From Conchiformibius kuhniae DSM 17694 (GTDB lineage: Bacteria; Pseudomonadota; Gammaproteobacteria; Burkholderiales; Neisseriaceae): 64,000 bases of DNA. Positions 1 through 8,341 of the stretch are shown piece by piece (positions within the stretch are counted from its first letter, which is position 1; each line of letters opens with the position of its first letter). The notes under the pieces are model-generated. The model was not told where the DNA came from. It did no database searches and saw only the letters and a program-made list of their open reading frames with translations. Where the stretch lies: positions 62,001-126,000 of the forward strand of contig NZ_AUAP01000002.1 of assembly GCF_000428785.1 (NCBI RefSeq). The letters are read 5' to 3'. The translations under genes and the position numbers were made by a program.

Positions 1-1
1 G

Positions 2-913
2 CTCAATGTCCGTGCGGACGGCGTTTATGTGGACGGCACGTTCGGGCGCGGCGGGCATTCGCGGCTGATTTTGTCGCGCTTGGGGGCGGCGGGGCGTTTG
101 GTGGTGTTCGACAAAGACCCGCAGGCCGTTGCGCTTGCCCGCGAATGGGCGCAAGGCGATGCGCGCATCAGTGTGGTGCATGACGGTTTTGCCACGCTGT
201 CGCAGGCTTTGGACGGCTTGGGCATGGGCAGGGCAGACGGGATTTTGTGCGATTTGGGCGTGTCGTCGCCGCAGCTTGACGATGCTTCGCGGGGCTTCAG
301 TTTCCGTTTTGACGCGCCTTTGGACATGCGTATGGACACCACGCGCGGGCAATCTGCGGCAGAATGGCTCGCCCAAGCCGAAGAACAACAGATTTACGAG
401 GTCATCAGAGATTATGGTGAAGAGCGGTTTGCCCGCCCGATTGCGCGTGCGATTGTTGCGGCGCGGCAGGACGGGTGTCCCATCGATACAACCGGCAAGC
501 TGGCGCAAGTCGCGGCGCGGTGCGTCCGTACTCGCGAGCGCGGGCAAGACCCCGCCACGCGCACGTTTCAAGCGGTGCGGATTTTCATCAACCGCGAGCT
601 TGACGAAATCCGCGCGCTTTTGCCGCAGGCGGCGGCGCGGCTGCACACGGGCGGGCGTTTGGCGGTAATCGCCTTTCATTCGCTGGAAGACCGCATCGTC
701 AAGCAGTTTGTCAAAACCCACAGCACGCCGCCGCCCGTTCCCAAATGGGCATTGGTGCGCGATGCCGATTTGCCGCCGCCGCCGCTTCGTGCGGTGGGGC
801 GTGCCGTCAAACCTTCCGCAGCCGAAACCGCCGCCAATGCGCGGGCGCGTTCGGCGGTGCTGCGCGTGGCGGAGCGTACCGCCGCGCCGTTTGCCCGCGA
901 TGTTTTTAATTGA
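2..913 (+). CDS. rsmH: 16S rRNA (cytosine(1402)-N4)-methyltransferase RsmH, 5' end outside window
   Basis: SAM-dependent enzyme that N4-methylates C1402 of 16S rRNA in the ribosomal P site. The open frame runs from the first base of the window (reading ...VRADGVYVDGTFGRGGHS), so the N-terminus is missing; the GTG at 29 lies inside the SAM-binding motif and is not the start. Family motifs seen are DGTFGRGGHSR (motif I), the CDLGVSSPQLD segment, the DMRMD motif and AFHSLEDRIVKQF near the C-terminus. It is the first visible gene of the dcw cluster and is followed 13 bp later by ftsL, the usual order in Neisseria and most Proteobacteria. About 20 N-terminal residues are probably lost (inferred from family length). 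Confidence 0.96.
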   Translation, partial: LNVRADGVYVDGTFGRGGHSRLILSRLGAAGRLVVFDKDPQAVALAREWAQGDARISVVHDGFATLSQALDGLGMGRADGILCDLGVSSPQLDDASRGFSFRFDAPLDMRMDTTRGQSAAEWLAQAEEQQIYEVIRDYGEERFARPIARAIVAARQDGCPIDTTGKLAQVAARCVRTRERGQDPATRTFQAVRIFINRELDEIRALLPQAAARLHTGGRLAVIAFHSLEDRIVKQFVKTHSTPPPVPKWALVRDADLPPPPLRAVGRAVKPSAAETAANARARSAVLRVAERTAAPFARDVFN

Positions 914-926
914 AGATAAATCATTT

Positions 927-1190
927 ATGTTTACCAAACTCAATGCCGTGCTGTTGGCGGCCGTGCTGGCTTCGGCGTATTATGTGGTGGATTTGAACAA
1001 CAGCATCAAACACCAAACCCAGCTTTACGGCAAAGGTCAGGAAGCCGAAATCCGCCTCAATCAGGATTATGCCGAGCTGCAGTACGAACACAGCCAAGCG
1101 GTGGATTTGAAGCTGGTGCATACCGCCGCCGGCAAAATGCGCATGCACGCCCCTTCGCCGCAGGAAACCGTGATTTTGCAGTTTCGCTGA
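927..1190 (+). CDS. ftsL: cell division protein FtsL
   Basis: 87-residue bitopic membrane protein of the divisome, which joins FtsB and FtsQ to activate FtsWI septal synthesis. A single hydrophobic segment (about residues 5-22) is followed by a coiled-coil-like stretch (LNNSIKHQ...AEIRLNQDYAELQYEHSQ) and a short tail, the size and layout of FtsL. Sequence conservation in this family is weak, so the call rests on topology plus position between rsmH and ftsI. The ATG at 927 was chosen over upstream in-frame codons because it opens directly at the membrane segment; the longer frame overlaps rsmH. Confidence 0.88.
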   Translation: MFTKLNAVLLAAVLASAYYVVDLNNSIKHQTQLYGKGQEAEIRLNQDYAELQYEHSQAVDLKLVHTAAGKMRMHAPSPQETVILQFR

Positions 1191-1202
1191 TTGGTTGAAT
1201 TT

Positions 1203-1320
1203 GGTTTGAAACCCCGCCGTTTGCGGCGGTAAAATAAGCCGTAACCCCGTCCGAATCAGGGCAAGGCGCAGGGCGGTGCCCGATGTGCCGCCCTGTGCGT
1301 TGAAACATTAACCCGTTTTC
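1203..1320 (-). repeat. structured intergenic element, copy C (inverted)
   Basis: Fills most of the ftsL-ftsI gap. Its reverse complement aligns with the element upstream of 57961. Shared parts are GTTTCAACGC, a GC stem (1269-1276 with 1288-1295), a second stem CCGCCG/CGGCGG (1214-1219 with 1224-1229), and GGGGTTTCAAACC. Unlike copies A, B and D it has no start codon at its 3' end; that end abuts the ftsL stop. In the first stem the bases differ from copy B but pairing is kept (T-A in B, G-C here). Confidence 0.75.
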
Positions 1321-1340
1321 CCGAGAATGCAAAGCCCAAA

Positions 1341-3122
1341 ATGGCTGCCGAACCACCCAAAACAATAAAAGACGTTTCACCCGTAACCAGCAATTCGCGC
1401 CTGATGATGGTGCTGATTGTGATTTGCATGGCGTTTGTGTGCTTGGCGGTGTACAGCGTGTTTATTCACGTCAGCCACCGCACCGAGCTGAACCGCTTCG
1501 GCGAAAACCGCCTGATTCGCAGCATCAGAGAGCCTGCCCTGCGCGGCATGATTACCGACCGCGACGGCACGGTGCTGGCGGTCAGCCGCCACCTGCGCGT
1601 GCCCACGTTCAACCCGCAGGCGATTTACGAGCCCAAACGCAAAGGCGACCCCGTCAATTGGCAAACCATCAGCGACGAGCAGTTTGCCAAAATGGCGGAA
1701 ATTCTGAAAATGCCCGAAAACGAGCTGAAAGGCAAGCTGCAAGACACTTCGGTCAAATACCTGAACCTGAAAAAAGAACTCTCGCTTGCCGAAGCGGACG
1801 AACTCAAGGCATTGAAAATCCCGTCTTTGCGTTTTGAAGAGCGCAGCGAGCGCAGCTATCCTACGGGCAATCTGTTTTCGCACATTGTCGGCTTTGCCAA
1901 CAGCAAGGGCGTGGGCTTGGAAGGCATCGAGCGCACCGAAAACGACAACCTCAAAGGCGAAGACGGCAAGCAAATCGTGATTCGCGACCGCCACGGCAAC
2001 ATCGTGGAACTGATTGATTCGCCCGAAAACACACCCGCCCGTTCCGGTCAGACGCTGGTGTTGTCGGTGAATCAGGAAATCCAGCGCTTGGCGCGGGACG
2101 AGCTGGGCAAGGCACTGCGCCAGTTCAATGCCAAAGCGGGCGGCGTGGTGGTGCTGGACGCAAAAACGGGCGAGATTCTGGCGATGACCAGCATGCCCGA
2201 TTACGATGCCAATTTCTACACCCAGTTTCCCGAAGACAGCTTCCGCAATTATGCGGTGGGGGTAACGATGGAGCCCGGTTCGGTGATGAAGCCGTTTATC
2301 GTTGCCAAAGCCATCGATGACGGCAAAATCGGCCGTCATACCCGCTTTGACACGCGCCCTTTTCCCATCGGGCGCAAGATGATTCGCGATACCCACGAAT
2401 ATGCGAGCCTAACATCGGAAGGCATTTTGCAAAAGTCGTCCAATGTCGGCACCAGCCACATCGCGGCGATGTATCAGAACCAAACTTTGTACGATTATTT
2501 CACTGCCATCGGTTTCGGGCGCAAAACCAATTCGGGCGTGAGTGGCGAGCAGAACACGCCCTTGAAACCGCCCGAGCGTTGGGGTCAGCTTGACAAGGCG
2601 GTGATGTCCTACGGCTATGCGATGACGGCGAATATGCTGCAGATGGCGCAGGCGTACACCATTTTTACCAATGACGGCAAGCTGCTGCCCGCCACCATTT
2701 ACAAGCGCGACCATGCGCCGGCAGGCACGCCCGTTATCCGTCCGGCTACGGCGGCGGTGATGCGCGACATGATGATTAGCGTAACCCGCGAGGGCGGAAG
2801 CGGCATCAACGGCGCGGTACCGGGCTACGATGTGGCGGGCAAAACCGGCACGGCGAAGAAAGTCAGCGAAAGCGGCGGCTACGAAGACCGTTACCGCGCC
2901 AGCTTTGTCGGCTTCGCGCCCGCGCAAAACCCGCGCCTGATTGTGGCGGTAACGATTGACGATCCGCGCGGCAAGGGCTATTACGGCGGCGCGGTGGCGG
3001 GGCCGGTGTTCCGCAACGTGATGGCGGGCGGTTTGCGGGCTTTGGGCGTGAAACCGACCCGTGCGGTGGAAGACGATGCACCCGTTTCGCAGGAAGCCGT
3101 TGCCGAACCTTCCGAACCGTGA
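1341..3122 (+). CDS. ftsI: penicillin-binding protein 2, septal transpeptidase FtsI
   Basis: 593-residue class B PBP (penA of Neisseria) that cross-links septal peptidoglycan together with FtsW. One N-terminal membrane anchor (about residues 21-42) is followed by a PBP dimer domain with RGMITDRDG, and the transpeptidase domain carries all three catalytic motifs: SVMK (active Ser314, Lys317), SSN (366-368) and KTG (501-503). Relative to gonococcal PBP2 (Ser310) the offset is four residues. The segment RDTHEY has no inserted aspartate of the type linked to penicillin resistance, and the residue after KTGT is alanine. The tail beyond residue 575 is Pro/Glu-rich. It ends 69 bp before the murE start. 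Confidence 0.96.
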   Translation: MAAEPPKTIKDVSPVTSNSRLMMVLIVICMAFVCLAVYSVFIHVSHRTELNRFGENRLIRSIREPALRGMITDRDGTVLAVSRHLRVPTFNPQAIYEPKRKGDPVNWQTISDEQFAKMAEILKMPENELKGKLQDTSVKYLNLKKELSLAEADELKALKIPSLRFEERSERSYPTGNLFSHIVGFANSKGVGLEGIERTENDNLKGEDGKQIVIRDRHGNIVELIDSPENTPARSGQTLVLSVNQEIQRLARDELGKALRQFNAKAGGVVVLDAKTGEILAMTSMPDYDANFYTQFPEDSFRNYAVGVTMEPGSVMKPFIVAKAIDDGKIGRHTRFDTRPFPIGRKMIRDTHEYASLTSEGILQKSSNVGTSHIAAMYQNQTLYDYFTAIGFGRKTNSGVSGEQNTPLKPPERWGQLDKAVMSYGYAMTANMLQMAQAYTIFTNDGKLLPATIYKRDHAPAGTPVIRPATAAVMRDMMISVTREGGSGINGAVPGYDVAGKTGTAKKVSESGGYEDRYRASFVGFAPAQNPRLIVAVTIDDPRGKGYYGGAVAGPVFRNVMAGGLRALGVKPTRAVEDDAPVSQEAVAEPSEP

Positions 3123-3191
3123 GTGCCGCCGCCCGATGCGCCGCCGAAGTGTGTGTGTTCGGGCGGTTTTTGTTTTGAAAAGGAAAAAATC

Positions 3192-4697
3192 ATGTACACC
3201 AGCCTGAACGCCCCCGCTCTGGAAACCGAGTTCGCCAACCTGCCCGCGCCCCTGCCCGACAGCGCGTTTTTGCACGCCGACAGCCGCAAAATCCGTGCGG
3301 GCGACGTGTTTGTGGCGTGTCAGGGCGAGTATGTGGACGGGCGCGACTACATCGCCGCCGCCATCGCGCAAGGTGCGGCGTTTGTGTTTTGGGACGACGA
3401 CGGCCGTTTCAAATGGCGCGATGAATGGCGCGTGCCGAATGCGGGCGTGAAAAACCTGCGCGAGCGGGCGGGGATTTTGGCGGCACAGATGTACGGCGGT
3501 GTTTCAGGCAGCCTGAACATTGTCGGCGTAACCGGCACCAACGGCAAAACGTCTATTACGCAATGGCTTGCCCAAGCTGTTGATATTCTGGAACAACGCC
3601 AAGCCTGCGCGATTATGGGAACGGTGGGCAACGGCTTTTGGGGCGGCTTGCGCGAGGCCACCCACACCACGCCCGACCCCGTGTCGGTACAAACCCTGCT
3701 GCGCGGCTTTGTGCGCGAGGGTGCCAGCCATGTGGCGATGGAAGTGTCCAGCCACGGACTGCACCAATGTCGTGTCAACGGCGTACCGTTTGCCGCCGCC
3801 GTGTTCACCAACCTCACCCGCGACCATCTGGATTATCACGGCTCGATGGCGGAATATGGCAACACCAAAGCCCGCCTGTTTTACTGGCAGGGTTTGCGCC
3901 ACGCCTTTATCAATGTGGACGACCCTTTCGGCGCGGAATTGCTCGCCCGCGTGCGCCGCGACCGCCCCGGCACCGCCGCCTACGGTTACGGTTTTGCCGA
4001 AAACGCCGATGTCCGCATTACCCGTTTTCAGGCAGCCCCGCACGGCATGGAAGTGTCCCTGCACACGCCTTGGGGCGAATGCGACATCGCCACGCGCCTG
4101 CTCGGACGGTTTAACGCGCAAAACTTGGCGGCGTGTGTGGGCGTGTTGTGCGCCCAAGGCTACGCGCTTGCGGACGTGGCGGACGCGCTGGCGCAAATCC
4201 GTCCCGCCACCGGACGCATGGACTGCATCGCCGAAGCGGGCAAACCGCTTGTGGTGGTGGACTACGCGCACACCCCCGATGCCTTGGAAAAAGCCCTGTC
4301 CACCCTGCGCGAAATCCTGCCCGCGCACGGCAAACTGTGGTGCGTGTTCGGCTGCGGCGGCAACCGCGACCGTGGCAAACGCCCCCTGATGGGCGCGGCG
4401 GCGGCGGCGCACAGCGATTATCCCGTCGTTACCAGCGACAATCCGCGCATGGAAGCCCCCGACACCATCATCGCCGACATTCTCCCCGCCGTGCCGCAAC
4501 CCGCGCTGGTGGAAGCCGACCGCCGCCGCGCCATCGCCCAAGCCGTGTTGCAGGCCGCGCCGGACGACATCGTACTGATTGCGGGCAAAGGACACGAAAC
4601 CTATCAGGACGTTCAAGGCGAAAAACAACATTTTTCCGATTTTGAAGAAGCGCGGGCGGCGCTGGCGCGGCGTTTGCCCGAATGTAGCGGACGTTAA
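3192..4697 (+). CDS. murE: UDP-MurNAc-L-Ala-D-Glu:meso-diaminopimelate ligase MurE
   Basis: 501-residue cytoplasmic Mur ligase that adds meso-diaminopimelate to the peptidoglycan stem precursor. The ATP-binding motif TGTNGKTS lies at about residue 114, the central-domain motif is VSSHGL, and the C-terminal DNPRMEAP matches the DNPR signature that selects meso-DAP over lysine. The start ATG at 3192 is preceded by an A-rich Shine-Dalgarno (aaaaggaaaaaatc); an upstream GTG at 3123 in frame would add 23 residues reading through intergenic sequence and was not used. An uptake sequence in reverse orientation lies inside the gene at 3503. Confidence 0.96.
   Translation: MYTSLNAPALETEFANLPAPLPDSAFLHADSRKIRAGDVFVACQGEYVDGRDYIAAAIAQGAAFVFWDDDGRFKWRDEWRVPNAGVKNLRERAGILAAQMYGGVSGSLNIVGVTGTNGKTSITQWLAQAVDILEQRQACAIMGTVGNGFWGGLREATHTTPDPVSVQTLLRGFVREGASHVAMEVSSHGLHQCRVNGVPFAAAVFTNLTRDHLDYHGSMAEYGNTKARLFYWQGLRHAFINVDDPFGAELLARVRRDRPGTAAYGYGFAENADVRITRFQAAPHGMEVSLHTPWGECDIATRLLGRFNAQNLAACVGVLCAQGYALADVADALAQIRPATGRMDCIAEAGKPLVVVDYAHTPDALEKALSTLREILPAHGKLWCVFGCGGNRDRGKRPLMGAAAAAHSDYPVVTSDNPRMEAPDTIIADILPAVPQPALVEADRRRAIAQAVLQAAPDDIVLIAGKGHETYQDVQGEKQHFSDFEEARAALARRLPECSGR
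3503..3514 (-). repeat. DNA uptake sequence, AGGCTGCCTGAA type
   Basis: Reverse complement of AGGCTGCCTGAA, embedded in the murE coding sequence just before the P-loop. This dialect is known from Simonsiella and related Neisseriaceae. Confidence 0.7.
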
Positions 4698-4703
4698 ATT
4701 TTC

Positions 4704-4715
4704 AGGCTGCCTGAA
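4704..4715 (+). repeat. DNA uptake sequence, AGGCTGCCTGAA type
   Basis: Exact 12-mer directly after the murE stop. With flanks it forms TTCAGGCTGCCTGAA, a near-perfect palindrome followed by an A-run, so it could also fold as a small hairpin between murE and the next gene. Confidence 0.75.
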
Positions 4716-4730
4716 AAAAAGGAAATCAAA

Positions 4731-5597
4731 ATGAATCTGAAAAAATGGGTCAAAACCGCCAACATCATCGGTATGACCGCCGCCATTATCCTGATTTATT
4801 GGGTGTTTGCCTTTGTGTTGGTGGTGGCGTTGGACTTGCGCGTGTTTGCCGAAAAATTAACCGGCATTTTCGGCATGAGCGTGTTTGGCATACTCGCGCT
4901 GATGGCGGCGGCGCTGATGTTGAACATCATGTTTAACTTAAGCCGCATCGCCGACCGCAGCGAAGGTTTGTCCGCCGCAAATGTTCAGGCAGCCGCGCCG
5001 CAGGGCAGAAAACGGTTGTGGCTGTTTGCCGCCCTGTTTCCCCTGTTGGCGGGCTTGCTGCTGGGCGGCGACCGTTTGAGTGCCGCGAAAAAACGCGAAG
5101 TGATGCTCGCCCAAGCCGCCGAAACCTTGCGCGTCCACGCGCCCGCCGCCGCCCGTCTTGCCGCTTACCGTTTTCAATACAACTATTTCCGAAAATCCAA
5201 TCAAGACTTGGCGGATTTGAACCGTTTGTTCAAAGGCAATGTGTCGCTGCTCGTGCCCGACCGCATCGGGCAGGAAAACGTGTTTTTGGAAATCCGTTCA
5301 GTAGATGGTTTTTCAGACGGCACGGACGTGCAACTGCATGAAACCGCAGACGAAATCTCGCTGTATCAGCCGCAGCAAAAAGAGCGCACACATTTGCGGA
5401 AAAGCGAACTGCTCTATCGCGGCGGCGCGGAACAACGCGCCTATTTGCAAAAAGTGTTTGCCGAAAACAGCCGCCAAATCCGTTTTGACGACCACAAGGG
5501 CAACTACGAATTGTTTTACCCGCATCAGGTAAACGGCAAAACGGTGGGCGTGTGGCTGTTTAACGAACGCCAATATTATGGGAAATTCGGTAGTTGA
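4731..5597 (+). CDS. uncharacterised membrane protein between murE and murF
   Basis: 288 residues with two hydrophobic segments near the N-terminus (about 13-38 and 48-70) and a third near 103-118. The rest is a polar domain rich in aromatic and charged residues (KLAAYRFQYNYFRKSNQDL region), presumably periplasmic. I recognise no family or catalytic motif. It starts 33 bp after murE behind an uptake sequence with RBS aaaggaaatc, and is cotranscribed in the dcw direction; other Neisseria also carry uncharacterised genes inside this cluster (recollection, not checked). A role in envelope growth is only inferred from position. Confidence 0.7.
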   Translation: MNLKKWVKTANIIGMTAAIILIYWVFAFVLVVALDLRVFAEKLTGIFGMSVFGILALMAAALMLNIMFNLSRIADRSEGLSAANVQAAAPQGRKRLWLFAALFPLLAGLLLGGDRLSAAKKREVMLAQAAETLRVHAPAAARLAAYRFQYNYFRKSNQDLADLNRLFKGNVSLLVPDRIGQENVFLEIRSVDGFSDGTDVQLHETADEISLYQPQQKERTHLRKSELLYRGGAEQRAYLQKVFAENSRQIRFDDHKGNYELFYPHQVNGKTVGVWLFNERQYYGKFGS

Positions 5598-5602
5598 AGT
5601 AC

Positions 5603-5760
5603 GGTCATCAATTAACCGAAAAACCTTTGCACCGTCATTCCCGCGTAGGTGGGAATCCAAAACAAATTTAAAAAAACGGTGATAAAACATCGCTTGCCAA
5701 ACATCGGGTAGTGGATTCCCGCATTTGCGGGAATGACGATGTTGTTTTATTTTAGAATTT
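5603..5760. repeat. dRS3-bearing intergenic mosaic element N1
   Basis: Two ATTCCC-N8-GGGAAT palindromes (5637-5656 and 5715-5734) flank the conserved spacer with ttgcttgccaaacat-like sequence. The left end reads GGTCATCAATTAACCGAAAAA as in other copies; the right end is shortened. It separates the membrane protein gene from murF. Confidence 0.85.
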
Positions 5761-5775
5761 GAGATTTGATTTTTC

Positions 5776-5787
5776 AGGCTGCCTGAA
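5776..5787 (+). repeat. DNA uptake sequence, AGGCTGCCTGAA type
   Basis: Exact 12-mer 10 bp before the murF ATG, within the 15-bp palindrome TTCAGGCTGCCTGAA. Confidence 0.75.
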
Positions 5788-5797
5788 ACAAAAAACC

Positions 5798-7156
5798 ATG
5801 AAAAACCTAACCCTATCCTTTATCACCCAAACACTCGGCATTCCCGCCCCCGCCGCCGATGCCCCCATCGGCCACATCACCACCGACAGCCGCCAAGCCC
5901 GCGCGGGCGATTTGTTTGTCGCGCTGGTGGGCGAAAAACACGATGCCCACGATTTTGTACCCGATGTGTTGGCAAAAGGCGCGTTCGCGCTGGTGTCGCG
6001 CCCCGATTGCGCCGCGCTCGCGGGCTGCCTGAAAACGGACGACACCCTGCACGCGCTGCAAACCTTGGCGGCGGCGTGGCGGCAGCGCATCAAGCCCTTT
6101 GTGTTCGGCATCACCGGCTCAAGCGGCAAAACCACCGTCAAAGAAATGTTGGCAACCATATTGCGCCACACTTTCGGCGCGGACGCGGTGCTGGCAACGG
6201 CGGGCAATTTCAACAACCACATCGGTTTGCCGCTTACCCTGTTGAATTTGCGCGAAAACCACCGCTACGCCGTGATTGAAATGGGCATGAACCACGCGGG
6301 CGAATTGGCGCAACTCACGCGCATCGCCCGCCCCGATGCCGCGCTGGTAAACAACGCCATGCGCGCGCACATCGGCTGCGGTTTTGACGGCGTGGACGAC
6401 ATCGCCCGCGCCAAAAGCGAGATTTATCAAGGCTTGAGCGGCACGGCGGTGCTGCCTGCCGAAGATGCGCGTTTGCCCCTGTTTCAGGCAGCCGCGTCCG
6501 CGTTTGCGCAAATCAGCTTCGGCGCAGAAGCGGGCGACGTTCACGCCGAAAACCTGCGCCTGCTGGCAAACGGCAGCGAATTTGATTTGGCGTGCGGCGC
6601 GGAACGGGCGGCGGTGCGCCTGCCCGCACCGGGTCTGCACAACGTCCGCAACGCGGCGGCGGCGGCGGCGTTGGCGCGGTGTGCGGGCGTGTCTTTGGCG
6701 CAATGTGCGGCGGGATTGCAACACTTTGCCACCATCGGCGGGCGTTTGCAGTTTAAAAACGGTATTCGCGGCGCCAGCGTGATTGACGACAGTTACAATG
6801 CCAATCCCGACAGCATGAAAGCGGCGGTAGACGTGTTGGCGGCACAGCCCGCGCCGCGCGTGCTGGTAATGGGCGATATGGGCGAATTGGGCGAAGCCGA
6901 AGCCGCCGCCATGCACGCCGAAGTGGGCGCGTATGCCCGCAGTCAAGGCATTGAAGCGGCGTATTTTCTCGGACACCACAGCGCGGCGGCGGCGGAAGCC
7001 TTCGGCGCGGCGGGCTTGTGGTTTGCCGATGCCGACCCGCTTATTCAAGTGCTGACCCACGATTTGCCAAACGGCGCAAGCGTGTTGGTAAAAGGTTCGC
7101 GTTTTATGAAAATGGAGCGGATTGCGGGCGCGTTGGCAGACGTTCAGGCTGCCTGA
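5798..7156 (+). CDS. murF: UDP-MurNAc-tripeptide:D-Ala-D-Ala ligase MurF
   Basis: 452-residue cytoplasmic ligase that adds D-Ala-D-Ala and completes the UDP-MurNAc-pentapeptide. It has an N-terminal substrate domain with the DSRQARAGDLF motif, the ATP-binding loop GITGSSGKTTVKE (about residue 104), the central NFNNHIGLPLTL and EMGMNHAGE motifs, and the C-terminal DDSYNANPDSM motif. The start ATG at 5798 lies right after an uptake sequence; an earlier in-frame codon at 5759 would translate the repeat and the uptake sequence and was rejected. The last codons and the stop (VQAA, TGA) are themselves part of an uptake sequence. Confidence 0.95.
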   Translation: MKNLTLSFITQTLGIPAPAADAPIGHITTDSRQARAGDLFVALVGEKHDAHDFVPDVLAKGAFALVSRPDCAALAGCLKTDDTLHALQTLAAAWRQRIKPFVFGITGSSGKTTVKEMLATILRHTFGADAVLATAGNFNNHIGLPLTLLNLRENHRYAVIEMGMNHAGELAQLTRIARPDAALVNNAMRAHIGCGFDGVDDIARAKSEIYQGLSGTAVLPAEDARLPLFQAAASAFAQISFGAEAGDVHAENLRLLANGSEFDLACGAERAAVRLPAPGLHNVRNAAAAAALARCAGVSLAQCAAGLQHFATIGGRLQFKNGIRGASVIDDSYNANPDSMKAAVDVLAAQPAPRVLVMGDMGELGEAEAAAMHAEVGAYARSQGIEAAYFLGHHSAAAAEAFGAAGLWFADADPLIQVLTHDLPNGASVLVKGSRFMKMERIAGALADVQAA

Positions 7157-7157
7157 A
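7146..7157 (+). repeat. DNA uptake sequence overlapping the murF stop codon
   Basis: AGGCTGCCTGAA, with the in-frame TGA of murF inside it (gct gcc tga). The repeat therefore encodes the last two residues and the terminator codon. Confidence 0.75.
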
Positions 7158-7195
7158 CGCGTTTTTCAAACATTTTGCAGTAAAAGGAAGTACCC

Positions 7196-8323
7196 ATGTT
7201 TTTATGGCTGGCACACGTTCTTGACGATTGGATTAAAGCGTTCAACGTCTTTCAATACACCACCTTCCGCGCGGTGATGGCGGCACTGACCGCGCTCGCG
7301 TTCAGCCTGCTGCTGGGCCCTTGGACAATACGCAAACTCACCGCCCTGAAAGTCGGGCAAGCCGTGCGCACGGACGGCCCGCAAACCCACTTGGTCAAAA
7401 ACGGTACGCCCACCATGGGCGGCGCACTCATCTTGACCGCCATCAGCGTGTCCACCCTGCTGTGGGCGAACTTGGAAAACCGCTACATCTGGATTTTGCT
7501 CGGCGTGCTGCTGGCAACGGGTGCCTTGGGCTTTTATGACGACTGGCGCAAAGTGGTGTTCAAAGACCCCAAAGGCGTGTCGGCGCGGTTTAAAATGGTG
7601 TGGCAATCGGCGGTTGCGTTGGCGGCGGGCATCGCCCTGTTTTACCTGCTGGCGGACGGCAGCTACGTTGCCGACCCGAAAATCCCCGATGCCGCCGTAT
7701 CCGCCAACCGCATTTTGATTATTCCCTATTTGAAAATGCTGCTGCTGCCTTTGGGCGCGGCGGGTTTTGTGGTGCTGTCGTATCTGACCATTGTCGGCAC
7801 CTCCAACGCGGTCAATCTGACGGACGGTTTGGACGGCTTGGCGGCGTTTCCCGTGGTATTGGTGGCGGCGGGTTTGGCGGTGTTTGCCTACGCGGGCGGA
7901 CACAGCGAATTTGCCCGTTATCTGGTATTGCCCTACGTTCCGGGCGCAAACGAAGTGGTGGTGTTCTGCGCGGCGATGTGCGGCGCGTGTTTGGGCTTTT
8001 TGTGGTTCAACGCCTATCCCGCGCAAGTGTTTATGGGCGACGTGGGCGCGTTGGCACTCGGTGCGGCACTCGGCACGGTGGCGGTGATTATCCGTCAGGA
8101 GCTGGTGCTGGTGATTATGGGCGGGCTGTTTGTGGTGGAAGCCCTGTCGGTGATGATTCAGGTGGCGTGGTACAAAAAAACCAAAAAACGCATTTTCCTG
8201 ATGGCGCCGATTCACCATCATTACGAACAAAAAGGCTGGAAAGAAACGCAAGTGGTGGTGCGTTTTTGGATTATCACCATCGTGCTGGTTTTGGTGGGCT
8301 TGAGTTCGCTGAAACTGCGCTGA
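7196..8323 (+). CDS. mraY: phospho-MurNAc-pentapeptide transferase MraY
   Basis: 375-residue polytopic inner-membrane enzyme that makes lipid I from UDP-MurNAc-pentapeptide and undecaprenyl phosphate. About ten hydrophobic segments are visible. Family motifs are TPTMGG in the first loop, GFYDDWRKV (DD pair), NLTDGLDGLA, FMGDVGALALG and the histidine motif APIHHHYEQKGW near the C-terminus. A good RBS (aaaggaag) precedes the ATG, 39 bp after murF. Length matches the family. Confidence 0.97.
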   Translation: MFLWLAHVLDDWIKAFNVFQYTTFRAVMAALTALAFSLLLGPWTIRKLTALKVGQAVRTDGPQTHLVKNGTPTMGGALILTAISVSTLLWANLENRYIWILLGVLLATGALGFYDDWRKVVFKDPKGVSARFKMVWQSAVALAAGIALFYLLADGSYVADPKIPDAAVSANRILIIPYLKMLLLPLGAAGFVVLSYLTIVGTSNAVNLTDGLDGLAAFPVVLVAAGLAVFAYAGGHSEFARYLVLPYVPGANEVVVFCAAMCGACLGFLWFNAYPAQVFMGDVGALALGAALGTVAVIIRQELVLVIMGGLFVVEALSVMIQVAWYKKTKKRIFLMAPIHHHYEQKGWKETQVVVRFWIITIVLVLVGLSSLKLR

Positions 8324-8341
8324 CACGATAAGGAACAGGCT

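Noticed and set aside
1341..3122. Possible mosaic, penicillin-resistant penA
   Set aside because: No aspartate insertion near RDTHEY and alanine is retained after KTGT; the whole gene reads like its neighbours in codon use.
5637..5734. Repeated ATTCCC...GGGAAT palindromes as a possible CRISPR array
   Set aside because: Only two per locus, scattered over 11 loci with conserved rather than unique spacers, no leader and no cas genes; they are dRS3-type intergenic repeats.
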